DNA of 64,000 nucleotides from Galaxea fascicularis. Its lineage: Eukaryota; Cnidaria; Anthozoa; Scleractinia; Euphylliidae. A program made the translations under genes and the position numbers. Where the stretch lies: assembly GCA_948470475.1 (NCBI GenBank), contig OX419345.1, positions 17,903,739-17,967,738 on the forward strand. The letters run 5' to 3'. The notes beneath the pieces are model-generated. The model made no database searches. It saw only the letters and a program-made list of their open reading frames with translations, and was not told the origin of the DNA. Positions 47,412 through 61,300 of the stretch are shown in pieces (within the stretch, counting starts at the first letter, position 1; each line of letters opens with the position of its first letter).

Positions 47412-50400
47412 CTATAACCAGGCTTGAAAACGAGCCTGAGACGATGATATCCGCTGGTCCCCAGGCTCCTTAGATTCCACCTCTGTTGGCAACATATCTT
47501 GAATCATTTCTTCTAGCGTAAACTGCCGTTGAGGGCGTGGAAACGCATCCATTTCTTTGTCCTTTCGCCTTGCCTTGTCCTGTGAGACCTTTCTTGTTTC
47601 GATACCTTGATCTACGCTCTCCAAACTCTCAACAAAAGGCTTCTCTCCAGGAATACGCTGAGGTTCTATGGTCTCTCGCGAACTTAGCTTTAAGCTGGAG
47701 ATGTTCTCGTTGACGTCGTATTGAACGGGGAGGTCACGTGGCGGAGTATTCCTCTCAGAAGAAGGGAGCCGGTCAGAGGTTCCTCTGTTACAGTTCTCTG
47801 AGAAATCGTCTTGTAATCTCTGAAAGCGACAGAACATGAATTAACAGTTTTTAGGGACGTTAGCATTGTGGCTGATTAATTTGATGTTCATGGGCAAAGT
47901 GTTGAACGAATCCATCGACCTTCTAATGTCATGTTTGTCATAACAAAATTAAGAAACAACCGGTCTTTACTTTTAAAAAAAAATTAAGATTATTAACAAC
48001 TTTAATATACCTTATTCAGATCATCAAATGGAGGAATCCCTGGACGGAGAATTTCGTTATTATTCTTGATCGCAGCATGAGTAACAGCTGTTTCGTCCAG
48101 GCTGGGGTTGCTGACATTGACCGGAACAGACCGAGAGATGGCTGCAACATTCTTACTCGTTCTGTGAGTATCACCGCTACCACCACTTCTCTTCTCTATG
48201 CTACTTATCAGTGATTGGACAAGAGACAACTTCTGGGGAGAGCCAATGGTGACGTTTTCTTCATCCGGACATTTATCATTGTACTGTTGGACATCGAAGA
48301 ACATTGCTTTGTCCACTGGCTGTGTCGCAAGATCAGTTGTTGAAACTTCATGTTGCTCCTTCTGGTTACTTTTAGAACTCTCGTCAAAAATGTGTTTTTT
48401 CATTGTCGGAGTAACCGATCCCTGCAAGTTCAAATTCATTAGGCAGTCCCTTACCGTTGGAGAAGTACCCAACTCTAAAGCGTCTGGCTCAGGTGTCGAC
48501 TCCAGGGTATTTCGCTCGCTTTCAGCCGAGTAGAACAAGTTCCAGGCAGGACTGGCCCCGAATGAGAAGTCACTGGATGTTTCTGACAGACCAGAATACC
48601 GCTGACTCTTAAGATCGTAGTCAGTGTCTGTGAAGTCACTCAACAGATCACTGGTGACGTCACTCTCTGTTTCTAAAGAGCCCGCTGACATCTTTCTCCC
48701 GCCGTTCAATACGAGATGCGGGGCGTACGTTTCATCCAGGGATGAGATATCTCTGATGTGGGAATTGGTGCCAGTTTTCTCGAAATCATCACTCAGGCTA
48801 TTACATGAACCATCTTGTTGTCCATAAGAGATAACGCTGGAGTTGTCTTCACTATCCATACCATTTATTTCTACCTTTTCTTTGACACCATATGCTTTGT
48901 CGTCCTCGTCGTTAGTTTTGTTGATCTTCTTGACTGTTGTATTTTTTGCATTGCTTTTCTTCGCCTGCGCACTCACGAGTTCCTTTTTCTGATTTCCAGA
49001 TTTATTTTCCCGGCGCAAAGATGGCGGTGCTGTCCTTCTTTCACCAACCGTGCTCTTAGAGGCGGCTTTCACAGAGTTGAGGCTATTTTGCTGCGTTGTG
49101 GACGATTTCCTTTCTCTTGGTGTGGAAGGTAAAGACCTACGTACAGAGTCCTTAGACCCCGTTGACACCTTCCGGTTAGAGATCGGTTCTTCCTGTTTTT
49201 GTTTAGTTGTAGGTATCTTGGTCACACTAGGCTTCCGACTACTCTCTTTTTTGTCTTCTGTTGAGGTCTGGACAGACTTTGGTGAACGAGGTAACCTCGT
49301 TTTCGCCTCAGCTGTAACCGAAGATGACCTTCGCCTTGCAATAGGTTCCCGTCGTCTTATGTCATCTGCAATTCAACGAAATTATTCAAAGGGCCGTTTT
49401 TGTCACTCACTTGTTTTGTTTTGTTTTTTCTGTCGTTGTTTTCTCTTGCTGTGCGAATCCAAAGCGTGACTAATAGAAATGCTAGTGGAATGTTATTGTG
49501 TTTCAAGTAAAAAGCCAATCATGCGACACGAAAAACAGTAACGGTAATTAGTTTGTAGTTTCATGTTGCTTCTGATTGGTTGCTGCACAATGGGAAATGT
49601 CAAATTTAAGTCCAATCAAAGTGTTCACGGTATTTGGATTCGCACAGTAATGGGGTCCTTTACAAGCTGTAAGAATAGGCCATATTCGTATTCTCGGTAT
49701 TGAACTGGATCTAGCATGAAATGGAGGCTCTTGCGGGGGAATCTTTTCATATGCAAATGTATTCCCCCGCAAGAGCCTCCACTTCATGCTAGATCCAGTT
49801 CAATACCGAGAATACGAATATGGCCTATTGGTACTGAGAGCACTAGCTTCTAGCAATTTTTAAGAAACATCACCAGCATCACCGGTGACAGTTTTCGACT
49901 AAGCCTTTCTGCACTGGTTTTGCTGCACTCTTTTGTGTTGTCTAAATTAGTGTACGACTACGTGGGCCTAGGTCTTTTAATGGAATTTTCTCTGTATTTA
50001 ATTAAAGGTATTGTCTGTTAACAGTCGCAATAAATTCTTTACAAGGGCAATGCTGCATGTTCGTCCAAACCTGCCAATTATACTAAGGGAAAAGGATAGT
50101 GTACAAAAGCCCTCAAAACTTGATACAACTAGCATCTTGTTCGAACCATTATGTACTCACCTCCCTCTCCCCCAGAACAAAATGAAACAGTTTGTTTGAA
50201 CTGCACTCACCCTTCGACTGACTTCTCGTTGGCGTTACAGAGGACGCCCTTCTCTGGTTCTCTCTTGCTGGTCGAGAGCTCACTTCTGTTCTTGAGCGAG
50301 GCTCCATCACAGGTACCATTGGACGTGGTCTGGAACCAAACGAAGCGCTCCGAGATACCTGCGTGGGTCCTGTTCTAGTAGAATCAACGGGTCCGCTCGA

Positions 50401-52287
50401 GCTTAATCGACTCTTCCCAGGAGATTTGGCTCCTTGTTGTCCCGTGATGGACGATCTCTGAGGGCTTGCTGCTAAGCTCGTTTTTCGGCCTTGCCCCTGA
50501 GCACTGGAACTCACAGATGTGCCTTCTCTGGGAGAACTTTCACCTCCTACACTTTGCTTTCGTATTGACGAAGAGGTAGGTTTTGAAAAGGAAGGGCTGC
50601 GACCATCTACCACCACATTTGTTAACTCTTGCATGCTTTTACTCCTTCTTGACAGTCTTCCACGTTGCTGTGTGTCGATGGTTCTGGGTGGAGTGTCCCG
50701 TATCATCGTACCCCGCCTTTGCCGGTGCTGAAGACGCGGAGAGGAGGGGGATGACGAGCTTCGTGTCGGGGATACGTTCTTCATTTGCTTCACTGGATCT
50801 CGGGGACTCTTGAGCTGAAAATAAGTGATAATTTGAGTCCAACTAATGCCTCTTATACCCTCCGTGTATGACAGTTTACTTAAGGATAAAATAAACAACC
50901 CCAGGCATCAGATGCACTAAGTATAACAGGGAACCAGTCTCCAAGAAATTCCTGAACTAAACTGTCGCTAGAAATAGACCTTTCCACGGTTTTTGACGCC
51001 ATCTTGACTGGGGCAAATATCCCACATTTGCCACTATTTTAAGTAACGTTATTAAATCTTTCATCCAGGAGAAAGTTTATTCATTAGAGAAATGCGACGT
51101 CCGTAAACTGGAATATGTTAATTTTCTTATAGGTTTGCATAATTTTGATTCGGAGGGTTTGTATGAAATCTTAAAAATTCGTTTACGGTCGTTGCAGCCT
51201 GAATCTTTTCTGTATACTTCACGAAAATAGTCTCAGTATAAATGTCTAAAAGACATTTTCGCCGTGGAAATCTGCCTCTTCAGTAGCGTTATAGCGTTAT
51301 AGCGGTTCAAAGTCGGCCCCAAGTCAACATGGCGTCTAAAACCGTGCAAACGTCTATTGTAACTGTAACACAAAAAACCAGCCAAGGTCGTACGCTTTCC
51401 TTCTGCCCTGTTTAATTTTGTAATTAAAAAGTTTCAACAGAAACGGACGTATAATTTAACGAAGTTGAAACGATAAAAAAACGAACAAAACAGAGAGTGA
51501 TAAAAACGACCCTGCCAGGACTCGAACCTGGAATCCCCTGATCCGTAGTCAGATGCCTTATCCATTGGGCCACAGGGCCTCCACAAAACATTGACGCACT
51601 TCCTTGGATATATAACGCAACGTGAATAAATTATGATCTATTATTTGGTTGTTCCAGCTTGTTTTTCGAAAGGTAAATCTGCGTTGACTGTTTTACGGCG
51701 AAATTTTCTTTTACGAAGAACCTAAAATATAAATCATATTGAGAACAATGAGCACAAAATTCGCATGTTCAGTTAGCGCGGATGTTTGACATGACGCAAT
51801 GAACACTTTCGACATTTTCTATTCTGAATTGCTGTCTCAACGCATTTCAGAGTAATCGAATACGGATGGCAGCAAGGAGCTTGAAAAATGATAGTAGACG
51901 CGCCCTGATGAAAGCGAAAGTGCGTCGACAGCTGGGCGTTTTGTTTCCTTCCGGCCAGTTCAACACGGCGATCGATACTCTGGCACAAACTTTGTTTGGC
52001 ATATGAGACTACACATTCGAATGCTACAGAAAATTTTACACGATATTTTTGGTTCGGATGGCTTCGTTTTGCAGTACGGTTTTATATGCAGGTGAAACTT
52101 GATTCTCGACGGTGTGTTGATTTGAAGTAAACAAATCGATATACAACCTGACAGATAATTTTTCGCTACGAAAATCGCACAAATAAAGAAGAAAGCAGGA
52201 AACAGTCGGTTGTAATAAAAAATGAGGAAAACAAAACAATAGTTTTTGTGAAAAAAAAAAAAAGAGAGACAGAGAGAAAAAAAAAAG

Positions 52288-52361
<74 letters not shown>

Positions 52362-55300
52362 ACGGCTTAATCAAGGAGATGATCTTAATATATTTAAATA
52401 AATTACATAGGTAACGTTTCAATTCAAACCGAGCATGGTACTGGAACTGAAATTGTCGTTTGGCTTCAACAGCTATCCTTCGAAGCTGGAAAAACCATCC
52501 TTTCGATTTTGGTATTATTGAGAGAGAAATTTGAAAACAAAAATATCATAATTTAAATCGTGATTATATCTTAAAGCCCTCAATTTCCAGATGGTGCTGC
52601 CTTGTATCATCAAGTAATGGCTCCTGCCTCGACATGCCTGTCTTTTCTTTCCGACCTTATTAAATAGAGACCCATGGTCTAACCGATTGCGCCACGGAGA
52701 CACGGCGTAATCAAGGAGATGATCTTAATATATTTAAATAAATTACATAGGTAACGCTTCAATTCAAACCGAGCATGGTACTGGAACTGAAATTGTCGTT
52801 TGGCTTCAACAGCTATCCTTCGAAGCTGGAAAAACCATCCTTTCGATTTTGGTATTATTGAGAGAGAAATTTGAAAACAAAAATATCATAATTTAAATCG
52901 TGATTATATCTTAAAGCCCTCAATTTCCAGATGGTGCTGCCTTGTATCATCAAGTAATGGCTCCTGCCTCGACATGCCTGTCTTTTCTTTCCGACCTTAT
53001 TAAATAGAGACCCATGATCTCTATCCAGCTCCCTTCGTTTGGGAATTTTACCTCCTCTATCTAGTTAATTTCCGTTTTAAATATCATTCCTTAAAGCAAT
53101 CCAAGCGTTTTGATACAAACCAATACAAACCTGTGAAGAGTAACCCTGAGATGAGGACCAGGATGCTGTTCGTCCATGTGCCACAGGTAGACCACACGAG
53201 TCGTGGCTGTCAGTACTGGAAATACTCATAGAACTAGGAGATCGACCAATCGCATCGCTTCCACTGCGCGACCTGAGAGACTTGACAGAGTTTCTTCTTT
53301 GTCTCTCTGTGGTTTCCGGGATGAAAAAAGGTGTCAAAACAGTGAAAACATAGCAACCTATACGTTGAACTCCAGTAATTTGAGTGTTTAACACTGCGAC
53401 GATAGAACTACATCTTTTGATAGAAAAAAGGAATTCAACATCATTAGCTCTTTTCTCCTCTACTGCAATGGATCGTTCCGTTTAGAAAATGCTTGTTGTG
53501 TTTCTATGGCTGTTTATGGCTGTCTTGTCTGTATGCATGATCTCACGTTGACTGTAATTGCAAGCGGGTTCTTAACGTCCCTTGGAGTCCTTTTGCTTGA
53601 GTCAAACTGAAATGCTTTAACACCACCCATTTCTAGTGCATATTACTTTCTCTTTTCTCACTGATCAATGACAGTAGCGCATTTTGTCAGTGACCAGTCG
53701 TGTCTGGCTTGAGAAAAAAAGACTCACGGGCTGACTGAGACATTGTTTTTCTTTTCTCTCCACATAAACTTGTCTGTGGAGGCCAAATGCAGTCAAAACG
53801 CAAATTGTATATTTAGGTAAGGCTACACCATTTTTTAGATTGGCTATTCACTCAAAATAGCTAATCGACTTTAATCAGTCTCAATTGGCCTTACCCATAA
53901 CAAAGTCGATACAATGTAATCCGAGTGGAATAAAGTTGACCATTTTTCGTTCGTGTAGCCTGCGAGGGCAGACGTATTTCCGGTTGTCGGGTGGAGAGAA
54001 GCGACAACCGGAAATACGTCTGCCCTCGCAGGCTATCGTTCGTGCGGCTACATGACATCTACATGGTTATGTGTATCGTAATACCTTAAGGTTACTGCAA
54101 ACCTTCGCGGGTGTCCTCCAGAAAAAAATTCGTACTCGCGCTGTTTTCAAGAAAACCCACACAAACTAGATATCAATAGAAAGGTTATGAAATATAGAAT
54201 TCGAAAAAAATAATGCTCTGTTTGGCTACTTCTTTCATAAGGCGACAGAAGCCGGTAAACGCCAAAATGACTGATTGACCTTCCGTCGAATTTATCGGGT
54301 ATCAAATGCGATCGTTGATGCAAAATAACTGTGCAGTGTTAATCACAAAGCATCAATCTCTCAAAGTGTGTCAGCATTTTCCTGTATTTTCATTGGTTAT
54401 CTTTTTATGGAACTGTCAAGTTCAAGCATCGAACAATGAATGAGTTGCCAGTAATCGGATCCCTGTCTTATGCGCATAGGATTCTGGGATCGCCAGGGGG
54501 CAAACATTGCCAGTCGCTAGAAGAAAATGTATGGCGAAAAGTTGTTTCGACGTCCAAATCAACGATTTGGGAGAGAGATCAACGCTTTTTCGCCACTGTT
54601 TTATCAGAAATGGATTTGGGCAATGTTGATACGTGGAAAGTGTAAGTTTTTGTTTGAATAACCGTCAAATATATGATAAAATCTACCGATAAACTTCCCT
54701 GCTTGCGTAAAGGTTATTTGTGAAATTGACCTCGCGTAAAGGTCTCGAAATATTGCAAAATTAGGTATAAATCGGGAGGAAATGACCAAATAAAGCCTTT
54801 TCAGTTGTATTTACACGTGTACGGGCTCTTTTCTTATTAGTTATGTCTTCCATAAACAAATTATGGCTTCTGGAAATTTACCTCCTCAAAGGAGAGAAGT
54901 CGTTGTCAGAGGTGATGGAAATTGTTTTTACCGAGCTGTTGCCCTTTGGAGGGATGAAATATGCGATAAGAACGCATGAGGAAATTCGTAGGTTAAGCTC
55001 TAGTTTGATTAAGAAAAAGGCGCTACTCTTCTCTTCGAAATCTGCGTAGGAACATGTCAAGAACAGCAAGATCACAGGAGCTTGGGCACAAACTGTGAAC
55101 ATATTTTCATCTGCACTACCACTATGCTTTCTCTTTCTTGACTTTTTCTTATTGCTACCTGTAGATCTGATCTTTGGAGCAAGGTTTACCCCCACAATCG
55201 TACCCTCTCATGCACAAAGTTGGTGTAGGGCATTCAAACGGTTCTATAAATAACATTGTACAAAATGATTTGAACAGACCTTCGCACTCGTTGTAAATTG

Positions 55301-58300
55301 AATTGATCACGATTAATAGCGCTAGCCCACAAAAAAACATCTTTAATATTCTTGGGCGAGTAGAATCTTAATATTTCAACGTGGTGAAGAATCTTTTGCC
55401 TTTCTGGGTACCTTCGATCGTTGTCACAACCCCAGACAGCACAATGATCACCACTGGACATATTTCCAATATTATTTGTATTAATGAGCTTAGAAATAAG
55501 CTAAACGTAGCCTATACACGCAAATACAACTGAAAAGGTTTTATTTAGTCATTTCCTCCCGATTTATCCCTAATTTTGCAATATTTCGAGACCATTACGC
55601 GAGGTCAATTTCACAATAAACCTTTCGCAAGCAAGGAAGTTTATCGGTAGATTTTATCATATATTTGACGGTTGCTCAAACAAAAACTTACACTTTCCAC
55701 GTATCAACATTGCCCAAATCCATTTATGTTAAAACAGTGGCGAAAAAGCGTTGATCTCTCTCCAAAATCGTTGATTTGGAGGTCGAAATGACTCGTCGCC
55801 ATACATTTTCTTCTAGCGACTGGCAATGTTTGCCCCCTGGCGATCCCAGAATCCTATGGGCATAAGGCAGGATCCGATTACTGGCAACTCATTCATTCCC
55901 AAAACGCAATGCGTCAGAGGTCGCCACGAGAAAACTATTTAAAATAAAAGAATTCGCCGACACACTTTTGTTCCTTAGTCATCAGTGGAAGTTCTGGCCA
56001 AATTTCATGGAAATCCGTCAATTCTACATACCCTATAAATTCGTTTAAAGAGGAAGGACTCTATCGAAAAACGAATGCGAGTTTTCGCTCTCCAAAGATT
56101 TGTAAACATGGCACGCCTTATCAGAGAGATATGTCAACATGAAAAGCCGCCAGCCAATGAAATGACGGAACCGCTGGAGTTCGCGGGAAAGTTATAGTTT
56201 TGGTCACGTTTTCTGCACGCACGCTTTAGACAGGATAGTCATGAAATGGGGGAAAACAAAAACAAATCCGACGACGAAGAATAATCCTGGCTTGTTCTTG
56301 GAAGTGGCTCTCTCATAACTTTTCTTTTTTCTGACAAGTTCGTCCCCATTATTTTTTTTCCACTGATTCCCACTACACTTTCGGATGAAGTACTACACTG
56401 TTCATCGCCAGATTTCTCTTCGCCGACCTGTGAAGGCGGATCAAACCATGAGCCCTTGTCAGTGTCTGCGATAATTTTCTTCTTTTCATCCCCAAATTCG
56501 CCACTTTTTTTCTTTTTGGGTCCCGTTTTTGCTTTAGTTTTAACCCAAGGACTTTTCTCTATCTTAGAACGTTTCATATCGACGAAAATAATTTCGATCG
56601 CCACAAGAACAAGAACACTCGAGCGTAAACAGAAAAGGCTAATTAGTTGAAATAGGACCGTTGCCGCGAAAAACTCGCAGGGGAGTTCACGCCTTCTGGG
56701 GATTATGACAACTTGACGGTTTATTAACTTTATTTAAAAATCTCTTTTTGTCAATAACTCGCGTGCGATTTGAGATTTTATTTTCATCTTTTCGGAATAT
56801 GTTAGCTTTAATAATGACCTTTCTTTCGGCTAAAAAAAATTTTTTTGGCCAAAACTAGCACTGGAACGTTTGCAGTAACCTTAACCCTTTAACTCCCAAG
56901 ATCTGAATGTTAATTCTCCTTTCAAGTCGATATACATTTCGGTGTGCATTAGTTAAGAGAATTTGGGGTTGTACCAAGATAACACCCTCTGGCTGATAAG
57001 TTTGTTGTCTCATCACTCGTCTGCTGGACAATTTATTGATATTATAGGGAGAAGTTACAGGCTGATCACTTCTCGGAGTTAAAGGGTAAAGTTAAACAAC
57101 AAGCATGAAACAAATTATGCGTGTTGATGAACTACAGTTGGACCTCCTTCAAGTGACCACTAGAAATGTCTAGGTGGTTGCCTACGGGAAGTCAGACCAC
57201 GGAGGGTCTTAAGTTTGAGTAATATGTATATGGGAATTGGGTTGTTGCCCAAGGCTGTCCCAGACGACCTCGTTTTCTAGTATAAACACGGGCCATTTTG
57301 GGTCTATTCTCACCTGTCACCTTGCACGGATCATGTTTGTCGAAATATCTTTCTAGTGTGTCCCATCCCCCACCAACTCTGACCATTACATGCTTCCGCA
57401 TAACCTGGAGGGAGATAAACCACAGGATCACGGCTTTCGCTTTGAGCTACAAAACATCCTTGTGCTTAGAGTACCTTTGAACATAAGTAACTGAATGTCT
57501 TCATGGGAAATTGTCTAAAAAATGTTCCACTTAGCAGAGAACAAAACTGAGCATTCAAAAAATCATTTCCAACAGCGAAAACAAAATCTCAACATCTCAC
57601 TTTTAAAAAGTTTTGCTAAACAATCATCTTTACAATGCACATGAATCTGCGAATCACAAAATGGGATCAAATAAGAAACTTTGTTAGCTGAGAGCAGAGT
57701 ATAGAATGAAGATCCAAATGATCATCGCAGTTCAGTTGAACAGTACTTAAGGTGGCCGAACACAGTTTTTCGCGCGCGCTCTTGCTGATGCGATTCAGTG
57801 CGCGCGCAAGGATTGCAAAAACAAACATGCTGTTGATACAGCAATCATTTTATTTGCTCAATGCCCACTCTATCTTTGCTATTTTCTTCACAACTGACCG
57901 TAGTGCACTGATGGCTTTCGTCTTTTATAACAAAGGTATGTTAGAAAAGGTAACGATGCAAAGTACCCAGCAATTCTCGGATTTTTCCGAATCGAAAGAA
58001 CCCAGTTAAATGCAGCGCATGCGCAGTTGCTCAAAATATTGAGACCGATTGCTTTTGCACAAACTTGCCGATTTCTAACAATCCAGTCGTTAGAATTTCA
58101 AGAAATTTGGCAAGAAAATAGTTCATCAACCACGTGAATGATCTATCAAGAAAAATAGGAATTTTGACATAGGGAATTTTTAATAATACAGAAAGCGATT
58201 TACGGCGAATTACAAAAATCGCCTATGTCAAAATTTTATTAGAACAGTGTTGACAGACGGGATTTAATGTCAATTCGTAGTGGGCAAACGATGAAAACAA

Positions 58301-61300
58301 TCAAACGACTGGATTTCTTTTAAATAAACAAAAACTATTTTTAAGCCTTATTTTTAACCAGCCCTGTTGCCATAGCAACAGCACACACCCTCGCCAAAAT
58401 GTGAGAATAAATACTTCCGTAGTTAAACTTGACTCTTGCAAAAAATGGGCGCCAAAGCATAAATAGTTTTAAAGTAATGGTGTATTAGGCATAGGCACTT
58501 GAAAACTGTGTTCGGCCACCTTAAGCAGTGGTGAAAATAAAGCCTGTTCTCATTGATTCTAAGGTTTATTTTTGTTTAGCCTGCAGTGCAGGCGGTTTTG
58601 GTGGTTTTCATCTTTCGAGTGTTTAGCCGCCATTTTGGTTTCGTTGCAGACTGGGAGAATTGGGGCGAGAAAGCGATGCGAGAATGTCGGCTGGCACTCG
58701 TTTCCATCTCTCAAACTGACATTTTGATATACCGCTGGGCAGTTTTACCATGGTTTGGTATGGGTGCTCACTCCACCGTGGGCTCAAAATGTCAGTTTGA
58801 GAGATGGAAACGAGTGCAAGCCGAGAATGTCGGAGGGGTTTGGGAAACTTTTTACCTCGCCCCAACTCTCCACTGTTTTCCTAATTCAAGATGGCGGCCT
58901 GAACAACCGATGGGAATATCCACTCGCCCCCGCCAAAACCGCCTGCACTGCAGGCTAATTTTTGTTGTGATTGCCTCGGTTTAAGATGGAGAATTGAAGC
59001 CCCCATTCCCTCCCTCACCCACAAAAAATACAATTTAGCCTATAGCTGGGACTTAAGCCACCGGGATTTCCTTACCCTGACGAATATCAGAGACTTGCTT
59101 TCTCCCATCCGGTATTTCCCTTCCGCAACGCGAAGGACTGGAAACCGCACCGGGCACGTGCATTGATCCAAAACTTGATACACCTGTAAAAAACAGCACA
59201 ACCAGCCGATTAAAGCGGTCGGAAATGGTTTCCCGAGCACTCAGATTCAAGCATTAAAATAGTTTGGCACATTACGATTACCAATCTTTAATGGTTGGGT
59301 ATACAACTCCTTTAAGTGGCAGTTTTTGCAGAGAGGTTAATTTTAAGACAGTTTACTGTCCCCTTACGTCTTCATCAAAAAAACCATCATTATTGACAGA
59401 AGAAACGAGATACGCCGTAAATACGTCACATCAGAGTTCTTTTCACATCTAAAATGTTCGTTTCCCCTTCCGTTCCTTTTTTCTGTAATTGACCAGGGGG
59501 AATCAATCATCATTGTCACAATAAACAGGTCTATGAAACCACCTTGATATGAATGTATAGCAGTTGTATGCTCCAGGGAAAGGAGCTGACTACGACCTTA
59601 TCCTGAACTCATGAGCTGTACAAACTTTGTTATCGAATAAGTCCACTGAAATGGTTGGCGACAAGAGCGAAAAATTGCAAAAATATCCCTTCCGAAAATC
59701 TGGGGACTATTTTCCCCTGGATTTCCCTGGTTGCGAATCTTTTAGGTGATGTTTTAAATGAGGAATCAGCTTTTTGGCAATGCATTATCCGAAAGTCTTA
59801 GAACGGGTAGACTCTCCCGAACAGATATTTCAGTCATCGAAGTATGTCGTTGGGTGCTTCTGTTGAGTCTGCTTTTGCAACAAATGCAGCGAGCGATATT
59901 GCATACAAAAAGAAATAATGCGATTGAACCAATGTTGGCAAAACATGTTAAAATTAAAGGAATTTGCTCGATGAGATCCAGAGGCAAGAAATCCATCACC
60001 ATTGCAGTTGCACGCGAAAGTTTGCTTAACATGATTGGAACGCATTCAAAACGCCTCAGTGAAGGCTGTGTTCGAAGGTATAAGTACGGATTGCGTGCAA
60101 GGCGTTAGAATGCACAAAAGGTTGCTTCGATTTCGAGTATTTTGCGCCAAAGCGAGATGTCCAACAATTAAAAAAAAACAAGTTACACATCTTATCGCCT
60201 AATATCGTTTGGGTCCTTCGTTTGGGTGGCATGGACGTAAGGATGTTCTGATATGTTAATCGGCCACAAGCGATTAGCGTCTTGATCTGATAACAACCCC
60301 CGCCTGCATAAACCATCTTATAAACAAGGGATTGGTTTTTCTCGTAACCCAGCAACAAACTAAGCTTTACTCGGGATTAAATAGTTTGAGGTTATTGCCT
60401 TAAAAAACAATTAATTCGTCGCTGCAATAATATGCTAACAAGACTATTTAAAACTTCAGAATTGTTTAAAAGGCCTCGTTGTATCAAAGCCCAGGAATAC
60501 ACCTGTTGTTTCTCCCAGATAACTTTACGATCAGTTAATGGACTCGAGTGGACCGGCGAGCAACCCAGGGGGTTAAGCCAACACATCGGCTGCGATTTTG
60601 TGATAAAATTTTGAGATTTTAACTATAAACAGTTATCTGAGGAGTATTACGCCCTTGCATCAGATCTTGATTTTTTTCTGGCTCAAGAAAACAAATTTTG
60701 CAACCCTTTTTTTTAATTTGATAACAATAACGATTAGCTATGGTATAACCATTGATGGACAATCTTCCACGCTTTTTAGTCTCAACTTTTCTTATTTTAG
60801 CGCTAATTAAAAGCATTTTCACACCGGATAAACGTATCATTACCACTTCCATCAAGCCTAACACGGTGCGTAGGTTTATTTTTTTTATCACCACAATTTC
60901 ATTGGTACTTTTTGCGTCCCATGATAGCGCCGGGGCACAAAAACGTTTTTGATTTACACCACATCTCTATATACCAGTAATTGTACACGCTGTAATTGCC
61001 AATGTTTTCAACAGGGACAATAATTATGAAAGCACTGAAGTATGAAAATGTTTCCAATAAACAAAATGTAAAACAACTAAGGCACCAGCTTTTCTATCAA
61101 AGTACCATTTTCAAAGAGGGGTAATTCAGTGAACATAGAGCAAATGTGATCAAATCTGCACACAAACTTTTTTTCACGAAATTTGAAAACTCGGGGCGAT
61201 ATGAAGCTGCTATAATTATTCAGAGAATTCTGAAGAAAACAAAATATCATATTACTAAAATAACTGGTTATGTACAAAAAGAGTTCAAGAAACTGTAAAA

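Larger units (their letters stand above)
54090..56880. mobile_element. 2.8-kb TTAA-flanked composite DNA transposon
   Basis: The ends are inverted GGTTACTGCAAAC, with TTAA just outside both (54086-54089 and 56881-56884). Inside are imperfect inverted arms of about 535 bp (roughly 54288-54822 and 55508-56045) around a core with an OTU-protease fragment on the plus strand and a THAP zinc-finger fragment on the minus strand. TTAA targets and THAP domains fit the Kolobok superfamily; piggyBac-like elements also use TTAA. No intact transposase was found. It lies in the GAS2-like intron between exons 3 and 4. Confidence 0.75.

Noticed and set aside
48198..49469. Plus-strand frames of 105-139 codons
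   Set aside because: They are antisense to the long GAS2-like exon 6, whose biased codons keep other frames open. Translations are low-complexity Ser/Phe/Leu.
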